Both the position numbers and the translations under genes were made by a program. Positions 54,020-63,821 of a stretch of 64,000 bases of DNA are shown here, one piece after another. Source of the stretch: Ryuthela nishihirai (taxonomy: Eukaryota; Arthropoda; Arachnida; Araneae; Heptathelidae). The notes under the pieces are model-generated. The model had not been told where the DNA came from, ran no database searches, and saw only the letters and a list, made by a program, of their open reading frames with translations. The first letter of the stretch is position 1; each line of letters begins with the position of its first letter. The stretch lies in NCBI GenBank assembly GCA_038380435.1, contig JAWZYU010000005.1, positions 41,748,001 through 41,812,000 of the forward strand, read 5' to 3'.

Positions 54020-55395
54020 ATTTAACTTTTGCTTTCAGCAAGCAAGCAAGCTAATTTCCAAAATTTGCAAATAATATTAATAAATCATTGAATAATAGGG
54101 AAAAAATTGTAACTATGTTCTTAGATTTAAAGAAAGCCTTCGATACAATATATCATAGCATTTTACTAAATAAATTGGAAAATTACGGTATTCGCGGTAT
54201 ATTGTTAGATTGGTTTAGAAATTATCAGGCAGATACACAATTACTAAAATAAAAAATGCTACAGCAGAAAAGTAATTACACGATATGGAATTCCCCAAGG
54301 CTCAATTTTAGGTCCTTTATTGTTCCTAGTATAATAAATGATTTGTTCAATGCAAAATTAAATAGTGCTATTTATCTATATGCTGACGACATTGTGTTAA
54401 TAAACAGTCAGAAATATTTAAATGATAGCATTTCAGAGGTTCAAACTGATTACAATAATATTATTAGATGGTTAAATCATAATAAAATCTATTTAAATGA
54501 GAAAAAACAAAACTGATGATTATTCATCAAAACCTCTTTATCAAAACTCATAAATTGCAGAAAAAAGGATGCTTCAAATTATGAATCATTATGTAGTTGC
54601 CCACTTGTTGAGAAGTAAATAAAATAAATTGCTTAGGAATCATTTTTGATGAATATTTTAGGTGGAATGCCCATATATCCCACATATGTGAAAGCTTGAG
54701 AATATCGGCGATAAAAATTCAAAAATTGAAATACGTATTAAATATGGAACCCTGTGTAATATTTTATAAAGCAATATGCGAATCTCTTTTAAATTATGGA
54801 ATAATTGTGCATGGAACAACTAACTTAACTAACATAAATAAAATAGAAAAACTGCAGTCTATAATAGCTAAAAATATTATTCCGTTTCATTTGCAAAAAA
54901 TTTATAAAACTTCTACCGATAGATTAAAATGTTTAAATCTTTTATCCTACAGCAATTTATATAAATATAATGTAATAATAAAAAATTTTTTGACGCAACG
55001 TACAAACTAAAAATTCAACATAATAAAAATACAAGACTTCAAAACCAAGGTTATTACAAATTGCCAAATTTTCGAAATAATTACGGGAAACATACCTCCG
55101 ATTATCAAGTACCACGTATATTTAATGCTATTCCAAAAGAATTACTAAATATAGATTCTTTTAGAAGTCTTAAAATGGAATTAAAAAATTATTTTGTATT
55201 TTCTAGTTAGCCGATTTTAATGTGTTGTGTTTTGTGGATTTATTTGATGTACACCATTTTGGTGGCTGAATGATCTATGTTTAATATAATTTATTCGTTT
55301 TCCTGCAGATAAGCTATTTAGCTTTGCGGGTCAAAGTGTAAATGTATTTGTATTCTTTACTCTTATGAATAAAAAATTATATTCTAAAAAAAAAA
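54020..55395 (+). mobile_element. Jockey/CR1/Daphne-type LINE, 5' truncated
   Basis: The 3' part of a second, AT-rich LINE lineage in plus orientation. It ends with an untranslated tail containing GGTGGCTGAATGATCTATG (55271), GCTTTGCGGGTCAAAGTG (55321), an AATAAA at 55367-55372 and a short A run (55386-55396). It follows directly on the truncated RTE copy H. Confidence 0.82.
54110..55210 (+). pseudogene. Reverse transcriptase of the Jockey/CR1-type LINE
   Basis: RT core on the plus strand: FLDLKKAFDTIYHSILLNKL (54121; first catalytic Asp), YGIPQGSILGPLLF (54283, with a frame change), YLYADDIVLINSQK (54378, intact YADD), IIRWLNHNKIYLNEKK (54460). Then NCLGIIFDEYFRWNAHISH (54631), LLNYGIIVHGTTN (54790) and a conserved end, DYQVPRIFNAIPKELLNIDS (55098), before a TAG at 55208-55210. 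This is the standard order of RT fingers, palm, thumb and C-terminal domain in the CR1/Jockey/Daphne lineages. Frameshifts near 54260, 54515, 54620 and 55010 inactivate it; the endonuclease is missing. Confidence 0.85.
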
Positions 55396-55700
55396 GCAAT
55401 GTTTCTCTTTTCCAAATATCTTTCAATTAGTGAATTGTTTTTATTTTTTTTCACCCTTAGGCTCTAAGCATATTACTTCCCCTGAGATTTTATTATTTTA
55501 AAATTATCTATTTATTATAAGAAGAAAGATTAAAAATTACGTATTCTTAAATTAATAGCATTCAAAACTTTCTTGAAAGTTTGAAATTTAAGCTAAAAGC
55601 ATGATGTGTCATCTTCCTTTCAGCAAACAAATTGATTTGGTCGCAGCCCATAAAACCACTGATATCCTCAAAATGTCTAGGAAATAAAATTAAACGAATA
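55396..55700. other. AT-rich interval
   Basis: No gene or repeat is recognised. Confidence 0.4.
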
Positions 55701-56078
55701 TACTCATCCCTCGATTTACACGGTAGATAGTTTCCAGAAAATCACCGTGTAAATCAAAACAACAGCTTATGGAAAAAAGAGGGATAGGTTCTGAAAAAAT
55801 CCTTGTTATTAATAAAACATACATTGAAAGTTTTACTAATACATATTTATCTCGAATTTCAGTAATATTATCTTTCTATTCTTGAAAATAAGTTGCATCA
55901 AAACCATTTACTTGATTTTTTCTTTGGGATGGCAGTCTAATAATGTCCCTTGACGCTATACCAGTGCTACCTCATAATATGTATTATATCTATATACATA
56001 AAAAAAAACCGAGTCTCTAATTGTGTAAAATGAAACTGGTTGCATTTTCTTGGCCGTAGAAATCGAGGGATAAGTCTA
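55701..56078. mobile_element. pogo/Tigger-like MITE
   Basis: About 378 bp with imperfect inverted ends: CATCCCTCGATTTACACGG (55704-55722) and, reversed, TATCCCTCGATTTCTACGG (56054-56072), within TA-flanked edges. Many pogo-type non-autonomous elements have ends of this kind. It contains no recognisable coding sequence. Confidence 0.7.
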
Positions 56079-56494
56079 TTTTCTAGAATCGAAATGTGAA
56101 TAAATATAATTAAGATGTACAATTTATCTTTTGCAGCATTTTTCTGTTAAAAAGCTGATTTTCGAAGTTGGAGAGCGTTGAATGTGTTTTCCTTTCACAC
56201 ACCATTGAAGTATCCCAATACATTTGGTAGTATAGTAGTGCATTGCCTCATATCCATATTCCTTTAGAAGTTTCTTTTCGATTTTCAAGAGAGAGTGTTT
56301 TGAAAAGAGAGTAATCGCTCTTCATTGATACTTGCAACTACTTAAAATTAAAAAAGATATAATTTTATTGTTACCTAAACAAATTGTAGCATTTAAATCA
56401 ATGGCGTCCCGATTATGATGACACCCTTAGACTTAAAGTGCCAAATGGGAAATCCGGCTCTGAAGCATATCTGCTGTTTGCAGACTCTTTCCTT
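56079..56494. other. AT-rich interval
   Basis: No gene is recognised; nothing stands out. Confidence 0.4.
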
Positions 56495-56795
56495 CCACCC
56501 CTCCCTGAAAAAGATATATCTGAAATTAATCTTAAATTTAAGTGTCCGATCTTTTTTTGTCCATCTGGTCTCTTGCAAGACCATAATATCTGTTATAATG
56601 CTGGATTTTTTGTGCGAGAACATAAAGAAAATATTCTCTATGTAAAGTCCTCACGTGCCTATAAAGGAAAATGGTTAGTGGGATTTTTAAAGAAACTATG
56701 TTTATTGAGATAGGTAGGGCCAACAATAAGAAATCTAATCGCAGGCATGGAGAAGGGAACAAAGATTTGTTTCCCCACCGCTAAAAACAAGTCAC
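56495..56795 (-). mobile_element. RTE-like LINE fragment J, start of the endonuclease
   Basis: Minus-strand fragment with VRTLHREYFLYVLAQ near 56650 and MVLQETRWTKKDR near 56575 (active-site Glu kept), preceded by the 5' UTR end phrase antisense to CATGCCTGCGATTAG (56732). It is truncated at both sides and has frame breaks. Confidence 0.8.
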
Positions 56796-58196
56796 TTATT
56801 ACTGATAGACAGGCATGTACCCAGGATTTAGTGTCGGGGAGGTCTGAGACTAAGACTTGAGTTGGATTTCCCAATTACTCAAATGTTCCATCGGACAACA
56901 AGGGTTAAAATGATATTCTATATGGAATAAAATTTACAGTACTTAAATCTACTTTGAAATGTTAGATATATACTATGGGGCTAAAATAAAATTATACAAA
57001 GACAACTGTTTTGAATATCAAAGTAGAGATAAGTTTGAGGTTTTGTATAAGATGACCGGATTTTCAGGGGAGGGGAGGTTCATTCCCTGAGTACGTCCCT
57101 GTTGGTAGGAACTTCCACAAAACTACTAATGTCACAACAAATACCTACACTGTATCGTCCAAAATATGTGGTACACTATAGAAACTGACTGAACAAAGAT
57201 CATTCGATAAATTTTACGCATTTTTAGAGGCCATAAAAGGCTATTTGGAAGATGTCCTGAAATCTTCGACGATTCTGAAAATGTGTCGGGAATATTTCTG
57301 GCTACAAAGCGGCATTCCTGCTCTGCAGTCTACAACTGACATCGAAAAATGAGCTTTCGAATATTTCTCCTCGCTTTCGAGAAATGTTTCGGTACCATTT
57401 GTTTTTCTGCGATATCAAGTGCATCGTCTCAGTCTGCTAGGTGCGAAATGAGATTCAAGTGAGCGGGAAAAGTAATAGTGGATGACAACAGCGAGCAGAC
57501 TGTTGACGTACAACCTAAACTTCGCTAGATCATCGTCTCTAATAGCTGCAGCTTCTCTACAAGAAATACGATGACAACAATACACAGATGACGTCACAAT
57601 ACCTATTGCATTACTGTACAAAAGAGAACGTGCGTACGTCACAAGGAAAAACCTGGGAGCATCAACAGAAAACAAATGGAAATTGAAACCGTTACCCGTT
57701 CCCTTGGTGTTGTGAAACTGTCAGAACTACTGGTCCGTGAGGAATTTATTGGGTCACGCCCATCAGCCAGCTGTTTTGTAAACAGCTTGCTGGAACCCTC
57801 TCCCCACAACATCGACTGGCAAATAACGTTGTATTGCTGGTGTGTAAACCTCTTGATGACAAAATGAACTTAGAACAATATTTGTCTCTCCGTTGTATAT
57901 TGAAACAACAGTACTTTTTTTAGCCCTTAATGCATGACAGATTACAAGAAAACAGTGTAATAAATATATCTACAACTACTTATTAAAACTCCTATTTTTA
58001 CTAAGTTCCCGAGTCTGTTACTCGGCTCATTGAAATAGGTGACAACGAGGTCGGATGTCACCAACTGAAATCGTGGACTAAAGACGAATGTCTAAGAGTG
58101 TTGGGGATGAAATAGTCTATAGAAATACATTCATCAAAACAATTGCTCCACCTGATGGTTTGGGTCGTTCTATTTCTGAGCTGCATCTTTTTTGCA
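56796..58196. other. Interval without recognised genes
   Basis: About 1.4 kb, somewhat less AT-rich than average between 57300 and 57900. Small open frames on both strands (57415-57675 -, 57676-57867 +) have no recognisable motifs. Could hold an old unclassified repeat. Confidence 0.4.
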
Positions 58197-59174
58197 CATC
58201 ATCATCATCCTCAAGCAATCATGGGCTACGGAGGTCCAACCAGACCGTGCAGTTTAATTCTCCAAGCATATCTGTCCTGAGCTACATCAGCTGCATCCGG
58301 CCACTGCACACCAATTCTAACAAGGTCCTGTTTGACATTGTCTGCCCACCACATCCTAGGTCTCCTCCTCTTTCTGAGGCCTTTAGGCACACTGTTCATA
58401 ACCCTATTCGCCAATCTATAATTATCCATACTGGCAACATGGCCGAACCAGCGGAGTCTCTCTCTGCACAATATGTTGCTTAAAGGTGGTTGCAGACTTC
58501 TTTGCCTAACCTCATCATTGGTTACAAAGTTAAACCATCTAATGCCCAAAGACACTGCGTAAGCATCTAGTTTCCTGTTATTTACACAGCGTCGAAATTT
58601 CACTACCATAACTAACTCTAGAAAGAAGCAAACTATTATACAGTCTAATTTAGTCTATTTTATTGTATATGCCTATTCCTCTACACACCATAGATTCTTA
58701 AAAGTCCCGGCAGCAATCCCTATTCGTCTGTTAATCTCATGCCGCACATCACTAGTATCCGTTACATAGCTCCCAAGGTAATTAATCTGTGACACCTGCT
58801 CAAGACTGCAACCATTCAAATTAACTGAATCACAGCCTGCCTCACCAATTTTCATCACTTTAGTTTTCTCTCTGTTTATAATCAAACCTACTCTACTACC
58901 AGTCTCATCAACAGCTCGAATGAAAGAGTTCATCTCATCAACATCATTTGCCAAAAGGGCTAAATCATCAGCATAATCTAAATCAGAAATTTTCGTATCT
59001 CCAGCCCATTTAAGGCGAAAATCTTTCCCTTGAAGTGAATTTCGCATAACATAATCAATAACCAAACTAAAGAGAAAAGGAGACAAAATGCACCCTTGTC
59101 GAACACCAGAAGTAATGCTAACAATTGCTACAAGCCTTACCAACTCTCACACTCGGTGTTATTATAGAGAGCTT
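58197..59174 (-). mobile_element. RTE-like LINE, copy I, 5' truncated
   Basis: The 3' third of the family in minus orientation. The repeat tail (sense GATGATGATG) is at 58197-58210 and truncation occurs in the RT at 59174. It is among the least mutated copies: the RT frame 58673-59143 is open for 156 codons. Confidence 0.9.
58226..59143 (-). pseudogene. Reverse transcriptase C-terminal part of RTE copy I
   Basis: Frame 58673-59143: SITSGVRQGCILSPFLFSLV (59115), DLDYADDLALLANDVDEMNS (58985; intact YADD), GLIINREKTKVMKIGEAG (58895), INYLGSYVTDTSDVRHEINR (58790). Frame 58226-58609 continues after a break: RWFNFVTNDEVRQRSLQPPL (58540), RLRWFGHVASMDNYRLANRV (58450) and RPRMWWADNVKQDLVRIGVQ (58350), the typical C-terminal domain of this LINE. 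The two frames are separated by lesions near 58620-58670, and the EN and RT fingers are absent. Confidence 0.87.
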
Positions 59175-59310
59175 ATTTTTACTTTCTGAGTTCCATTTAT
59201 AAATAAGTTTGTTACCGTTTTAACTTATTGTCTCTATTTCTAGCATTCTTTACTTTAATTAGTAATAAATTGTGTGATACCGAATCAAATACTTTTCTTA
59301 TATATAAAAA
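59175..59310 (-). pseudogene. Tiny Jockey-group RT relic
   Basis: Read on the minus strand, KVFDSVSHNLLLIKVKN near 59295 matches the KKAFDSVSHxxLLxKL motif around the first catalytic Asp of Jockey-group RTs. Only about 40 codons are legible before stops. Low confidence because of its size. Confidence 0.5.
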
Positions 59311-59405
59311 TATTATAACAGTAGTTATTGTTGATAGCATTATAAACAAATGATGTTAGTCTTAGTATAGCATCTTAGTATAGTCAGTCTCTATTCCTTA
59401 TCCAA

Positions 59406-60312
59406 AGGGGGCGGCTCAGTCGGTAGCACCCCAGGCTCATAATCTGCAGTTTCCAGGTTCAAGTACCAGCTGGGCTAGCATTGATATTTATCTCTGCAAA
59501 ACTTCCCACCCTGCTCTTGGTAAGTACCGTTTCCCCCCGAAAATAAGCCCTACCCGGAAAATAAGCCCTAGCATGATTTTTCAGGATGCTCGTAATATAA
59601 AGTCCTACTCCAAAAATAAGCCCCAGTTAAGATCATCAGCCAGACGGACGTATTTAGTACATCCATTGCAACACATGACGGACGTATTGAATTATAAAAT
59701 AATATTAATATATAATTAAATATAAATTAAATAATATTATTGACATTAATACTTAATTATAATTTATATTATCATTTATTTTAAGTATTTGTAAATACTT
59801 AATTATAATCTATTGCTGGACATGAGAGATTGAGGCCAATGGTTCTACAGGAAACGTAAGTCGCAAGAAATTCAGGCCGGATTCGGGGTTTGGAGAGTTA
59901 TGATGATGTTCCAGAAGAAGATGCCATGACTATTTGAATTAATGTAGATTTTTGTACATGAAAAAATAATACATCCTCTGAAAATAAGCCCTAATGCGTA
60001 TTTTGGAGCAAAAATTAATATAAGACCCGGTCTTCTTTTCGGCGAAATACGGTAGGTGAAACCGATGGGCTTGGAAAGGCTGCCGTCTGTCGGATGGGAC
60101 TTTAAGCTGTGACTCTGTGTGTGGGAGAGAGTCATACCTTGTGCACGTTAAAGAACACACTGGATGGCTTTTATGGGAGGCTACCACCTGTCTCCCAACA
60201 GCTGTTCCAGTGAGTCCCCTCCCCAATCTTCCCTGAACCTTTGGGGTCCATGTAGCCTGGCCATTTAGCCCATTGTGTGCATAAAGTGCCATTAAGAGGT
60301 AAAACAACCCAA
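59406..60312 (+). mobile_element. SINE-long copy 8, split by a pogo-type MITE
   Basis: The head and early body are at 59406-59524 (box A GGCTCAGTCGGTAGCACC, box B GGTTCAAGTACC) and the remainder at 60055-60312 (GTGAAACCGATGGGCTTGG, then AGAGGTAAAACAACCCAACC). The split lies in the CAGTAGGGGACACC segment conserved in all copies and is exactly filled by the MITE at 59525-60054. Confidence 0.9.
59525..60054. mobile_element. pogo/Tigger-like MITE inserted in SINE-long copy 8
   Basis: About 530 bp, flanked by TA on both sides (59525-59526 and 60053-60054). Left end ACCGTTTCCCCCCGAAAATA; the right end reversed is ACCGTATTTCGCCGAAAAGA, followed inside by further GAAAATAAGCCCTA words at both ends. 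Near 59900 the phrase DDVPEEDAMTI can be read on the plus strand, resembling the acidic C-terminus of a pogo-type transposase, so this is a deletion derivative of a coding element. Confidence 0.88.
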
Positions 60313-60466
60313 CCCTTTTCTGTGACTGAACTGATTTTTGGAAAAAAGTTATTTTTAAAAAATTTAGAATTTTATTTTTAGTAATTTTTTTAAAGATTTT
60401 TAAAAAATAATAATAAAGTTTGTAGTTTATAGTTGCCTATATCAGAATGTATGCATCCTTTATATA

Positions 60467-61054
60467 TACAGGGTGTCTCAAAAATATAGGTGCAAACTTT
60501 TAGGGGAGGTAGATAACATCTAAAGGAATGAGAATTGCATAGGAACCCATAACCGGAAACGTCACTGTAAGTCAATAGGCGGCGCTGTTCATCAGTGCGC
60601 TAGAGGGGAAATTTCGGATTTCCTCATTCGAGCGGTAGTCGGCTGACGAAGAGCATGCAAAGGTATTCGAACAGGGAGCTGGCAGACATGCACTTAGTGT
60701 ATGGAATAGCTGAGGGCAACGGACGAACCGTTCAACGAATGTATCAAGAACGCTTCCCACACAGATATGTACCAGGCCACTGTTTGTTTGCGTGTGCGCA
60801 TCAAAATTTGTGCGATTATGGGTCATTAAGAGCTGTAACATTATGAAATGTATCATCTAGTACGCCATTTGTGATAATTATGTCCAATAAATGTTTTCCC
60901 ATTAATCACTGTCTTGTGTCCTTTCAGATCTTGTACCTCTGCTACCACTTTCCCATGACGTTTCCGGTTATGGGTTCCTATGCAATTCTCATTCTTTTAG
61001 ATGTTATCTACTTCCCTTAAAAGTTTCTACCTATATTTTTGAGATACCCTGTAT
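60467..61054 (+). mobile_element. Non-autonomous transposon with 100-bp inverted repeats and DUF4817 remnant
   Basis: TA-flanked element of 588 bp. The ends are near-perfect inverted repeats of about 100 bp: left TACAGGGTGTCTCAAAAATA (60467), right TATTTTTGAGATACCCTGTA (61034-61053). Inner matching parts include ATAACATCTAAAGGAATGAG (60510) against CATTCTTTTAGATGTTAT (60993), and ATAACCGGAAACGTC (60551) against GACGTTTCCGGTTAT (60957). A short transposase N-terminus lies between them. Confidence 0.9.
60655..60846 (+). pseudogene. DUF4817-type transposase N-terminus
   Basis: A 63-codon frame: YSNRELADMHLVYGIAEGNG, then VQRMYQERFPHRYVPGHCLF and stop. This matches the DUF4817 helix-turn-helix domain found at the start of many arthropod mariner-like transposases (YSxxELxDMxxxYG... 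RLYxERFPxRxxPxxxxF). The catalytic domain is deleted. The domain would recognise the element's own ends. Confidence 0.82.
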
Positions 61055-61444
61055 ATAGGAATAACAGTTGACTTTTTTTAAATACTACATATGAATCTGT
61101 ACGTAATGAAAAGTAAAAAGATGACATAGTATCCTTACAATTTTGTGGAAATACCATCACCTTTATTAGTCTTATTCAGTTGTAAAGTTTTTAATCATTT
61201 ACCTTAATAGTTTCCTCTTCTGTTATATATTTAATGATGTATGCAATTGGTCATATGTATCATTATTTTAATTGGGAATAACTCTTATTAAATTTTCAGT
61301 TATTTTTGTAAAGCATTTATTAATTACTAGCAGATTTTCTTGGCGTGGCTCGGGTCCGAAATTTTCTAAAATGTAGAGTACATATATATGGCATTCCCCA
61401 GGTTGTACGCTTTCACTTGGCATAAATATCATTACACTCGATTT
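61055..61444. other. AT-rich interval
   Basis: No gene is recognised. Confidence 0.4.
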
Positions 61445-61454
61445 CCTGCCCCTT

Positions 61455-61835
61455 ATAGGCGGGAGTGGCTCAGTCGATAGCGCGCCAGGCTTGTAATCTG
61501 TGGTTCCCAGGTTCGAGTCCCAGCTATGTCAGCGTTGAGATTTATCTCCGCAAAATTCTCTGCCCTGCGCACGGTCAGTAGGGGACACCGATGGGCTTGG
61601 GAAGGCCGCCGTCCGTCGGATGGGACGTTAAGCCGTGGCCCCGTGTGCGGGAGAGCCATACCCTGTGCACGTTAAAGAATACGCTGGATGGCCTTGATGG
61701 GAAGCTACCATCTGTCTCCCATCAGCCGTTCCAGTCGGTCCCCTTCCCCCAACCTTCTCTGAGCCTTCGGGGTCCATGTGACCTGGCCATTTAGCCCATG
61801 GTGTGCAAAAAAAGTTCCGCTCGGAGGTAAAACAA
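61455..61835 (+). mobile_element. SINE-long copy 9 with target duplication
   Basis: A 381-bp copy flanked by CCTGCCCCTT (61445-61454 and 61836-61845). Box A TGGCTCAGTCGATAGCGCGC (61467), box B GGTTCGAGTCCCAGC (61511), body GATGGGACGTTAAGCCGTGG (61619) and GAGAGCCATACCCTGTGCAC (61652), 3' end CGGAGGTAAAACAA. Low divergence and intact promoter boxes make it one of the youngest copies here. Confidence 0.94.
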
Positions 61836-61845
61836 CCTGCCCCTT

Positions 61846-62236
61846 GTGGGGCGGGGGTAGCTCAGTCGGTAACATGCCAAACATGTAATCTGTAATTGCC
61901 AGGTTCGACTCCCTGCTTGCTGGGTCAGTGTTGAGATTTATCTCTGCAAAACTCTCCACCCTGCCCACGATCAGTCAGGGCACAGATGGGCTTGGATAGG
62001 CTGCTGTCCGTTGGATTTGACGTTAAGCCGTGGCCTGTGTGTAGGAGAGCCATACCCTGTGCATGTTAAAGAACACACTGGATGGCCTTGATGGGAGGCT
62101 ACCATCTGTCTCCCAACAGCTGTTCCAGTGGGTCCCCTCCTCACCAACCTCTGAGCCTTTGGAGACTTTGTGACCTGGCCATTTAGCCCATTGTGTGCAA
62201 AAAAGTGTTACTCAGAGGTAAACAACTCAACCCAGG
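61846..62236 (+). mobile_element. SINE-long copy 10, head to tail with copy 9
   Basis: Starts one base after the right-hand duplication of copy 9, with GGGGCGGGGGTAGCTCAGTC, and ends GAGGTAAACAACTCAACCC (62213-62231). Box B GGTTCGACTCCC is slightly changed. It is older than copy 9 by divergence (for example GGATTTGACGTTAAGCCGTG in the body), so copy 9 inserted beside it. Confidence 0.88.
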
Positions 62237-62405
62237 ACTAAATCAAAACTGGCAAAACCTGCAGCTGCTGGGAAAAATCAGGCTGTAACCAGGACATAGA
62301 TGCTCAAGGTGATTGTCATCTCTTCCTTAACATCAAAATAGCAACCAATGACAGAGTGGCAATGAAGGTTTGTGCAAAGACATTCGATGCATGATGGCGC
62401 CATTG

Positions 62406-62736
62406 GGCTACAGCATGGAGGTAGGAAGATAAGAGGAGGAGCCCTAAGCACTTGAAAATGATGCTACGGCAGCCATGTTGTTCTATTCAAAACATTGATC
62501 AGTAGTTACTCACCTATACTATTTTTTGTAGACATTTGTATTTTGGCAGCCTGTTCAGCTTATGGCTGCACGAATCGCACAGTAAAACTGAGTGTAAGTA
62601 GGCTTGATTGCAGCGGCAGACGGTTTGTTTTGAATGCAACAACATGGCTACCACAATGCTGCGTAAGCATCATTTTCCTTCCACAGGGAAAGTGCGTTAG
62701 GGCGTCTCCTTATCTTCCTACCTCCATGGGCTACAG
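62406..62736 (+). mobile_element. P-superfamily MITE with 8-bp target duplication
   Basis: The element 62414-62728 (315 bp) is bounded by an exact 8-bp duplication GGCTACAG (62406-62413 and 62729-62736). The inverted ends begin CATGGAGGTAGGAAGATAAG, and similarity continues inward for about 100 bp (GCCATGTTGTT...TTCAAAAC near 62473 against GTTTTGAATGCAACAACATG near 62628). P elements give 8-bp duplications, start with CA and encode a THAP DNA-binding domain; the centre of this element contains a THAP-like exon. hAT also gives 8-bp duplications, but its ends start CAG and it does not encode THAP. Confidence 0.85.
62550..62593 (+). pseudogene. THAP-domain mini-exon inside the P-type MITE
   Basis: A 44-nt segment bounded by TTTTGGCAG (acceptor) and GTAAGT (donor), reading CSAYGCTNRTVKLS. 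This is the opening of the THAP zinc finger (C-x-A-x-x-C-x-N-R), the DNA-binding domain of P-element transposases. The later Cys and His ligands are absent from the element, so no zinc finger can form from this copy alone. Confidence 0.75.
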
Positions 62737-62789
62737 GGTATGCACAGAGTATGGCTCTCCTGCAACTGACACCCACATCGAATCCTCTT

Positions 62790-63600
62790 GTTAACAGCAT
62801 GTCCCCCCCGATAGGGGACCACCTTGTCGTGGTGGGGGGCCTAGGGCCCAGCAAACTGGCTGAAGGCTTTGCCGGCCGGATTGGGTCCCCGATCCGATTG
62901 GTTTGGTGGAGCATTGCCAAAGCCAACTGAGGTCAACGATGCTACCAACTGGTTCCGTGCCGGTTGGTCGGTGACAGCGTCTGAGACCTCACCTATCAGG
63001 AGCTCTGGTTGAGCTGTTCGAGGGCTTGGCAGAACGGGATTGGCTCCTAGTAAGCCAGAGCCCTCACAAAAGTCTGGGTCCTACTAAGAGTCTCCACCCC
63101 GGACGCCGATCGAACTTGGATCTATATATCCTTGTTCATGGCTAACCGTTGAATAGATTAAAGTAAGGTTTCTTCCGGTGGTCAGCTTTCCTTTTATAGG
63201 ACTGCTGCCATGTGAGGCTGGGGTTCAGGTGCGCCTATAGGGCGTATTCCTTGCCCCTGGCTCTAGATAAGCATGGCTCTTCATAACCAGGTAGTGCTGT
63301 ACAAGCGGAACCGGGAATTGCCGTGGTTGCATAAGATCGCAACAAAAGAGATTCATTGTTAACAGCATATCACGGGGCAATGAGGCTACAAGTCCTGTGT
63401 TGTGGGGTGGGAGCCAGTCCCAAAGGACCCGCCAACCTGGGGGAAAATATCGTGCTCTGTCTACACGACACTACATGAGTGGCGAGAGCCTGGAAGTTTT
63501 GATACCATAGGAAGGGTAGTTACAGTAGACAGTTAGCAGATGTAGGGAGTGAGAAGCCAAGGCCCATGACGCTCACTGAAATGGATTCACAATCCTTCAT
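62790..63600 (+). repeat. GC-rich repeat block, probably a LINE 5' region
   Basis: A sharply GC-richer block without long open frames. It opens with GGGGACCACCTTGTCGTGGTGG (62815-62836), which contains an inverted CCACCTTG/TCGTGGTGG word; I recall similar openings at the 5' ends of several animal non-LTR elements, but I am not certain which clade. Around 63416-63500 it shares about 85 bp with the insertion at 49.96-50.05 kb (AGGACCCGCC, then GACACTACATGAGTGGCGAG and CCTGGAAGT). No coding region follows before the window ends. Confidence 0.6.
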
Positions 63601-63821
63601 ACAGATGCTACTCTAAGTAGCAAAAAACGATAATATAATATCAATCTTTTTCTAGCGGGAATGAAGTGGGCCTCTTTTTATATTCACAATTATCCACACT
63701 GCAGAATATAATTGATTAAGTCTCGAATGGTTTTACGGCGCCCCAAGGCTGCTACAATGATTGGTCACTACACACGATCACCTTTCTTCAGTGAAAGTTG
63801 TTGATGATTGTGGTGGGGTGT

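Noticed and set aside
61467..61525. Possible functional tRNA genes at the SINE heads (also at 9290, 27136, 36415 and 43750)
   Set aside because: Box A and box B are good, but the acceptor stems do not pair, and each head is fused to a repeated body with target duplications; these are SINEs.
62495..62794. A host THAP-domain gene
   Set aside because: The THAP-like segment is only 44 nt between splice-like sites and lies entirely within the inverted repeats and 8-bp duplication of a P-type MITE.
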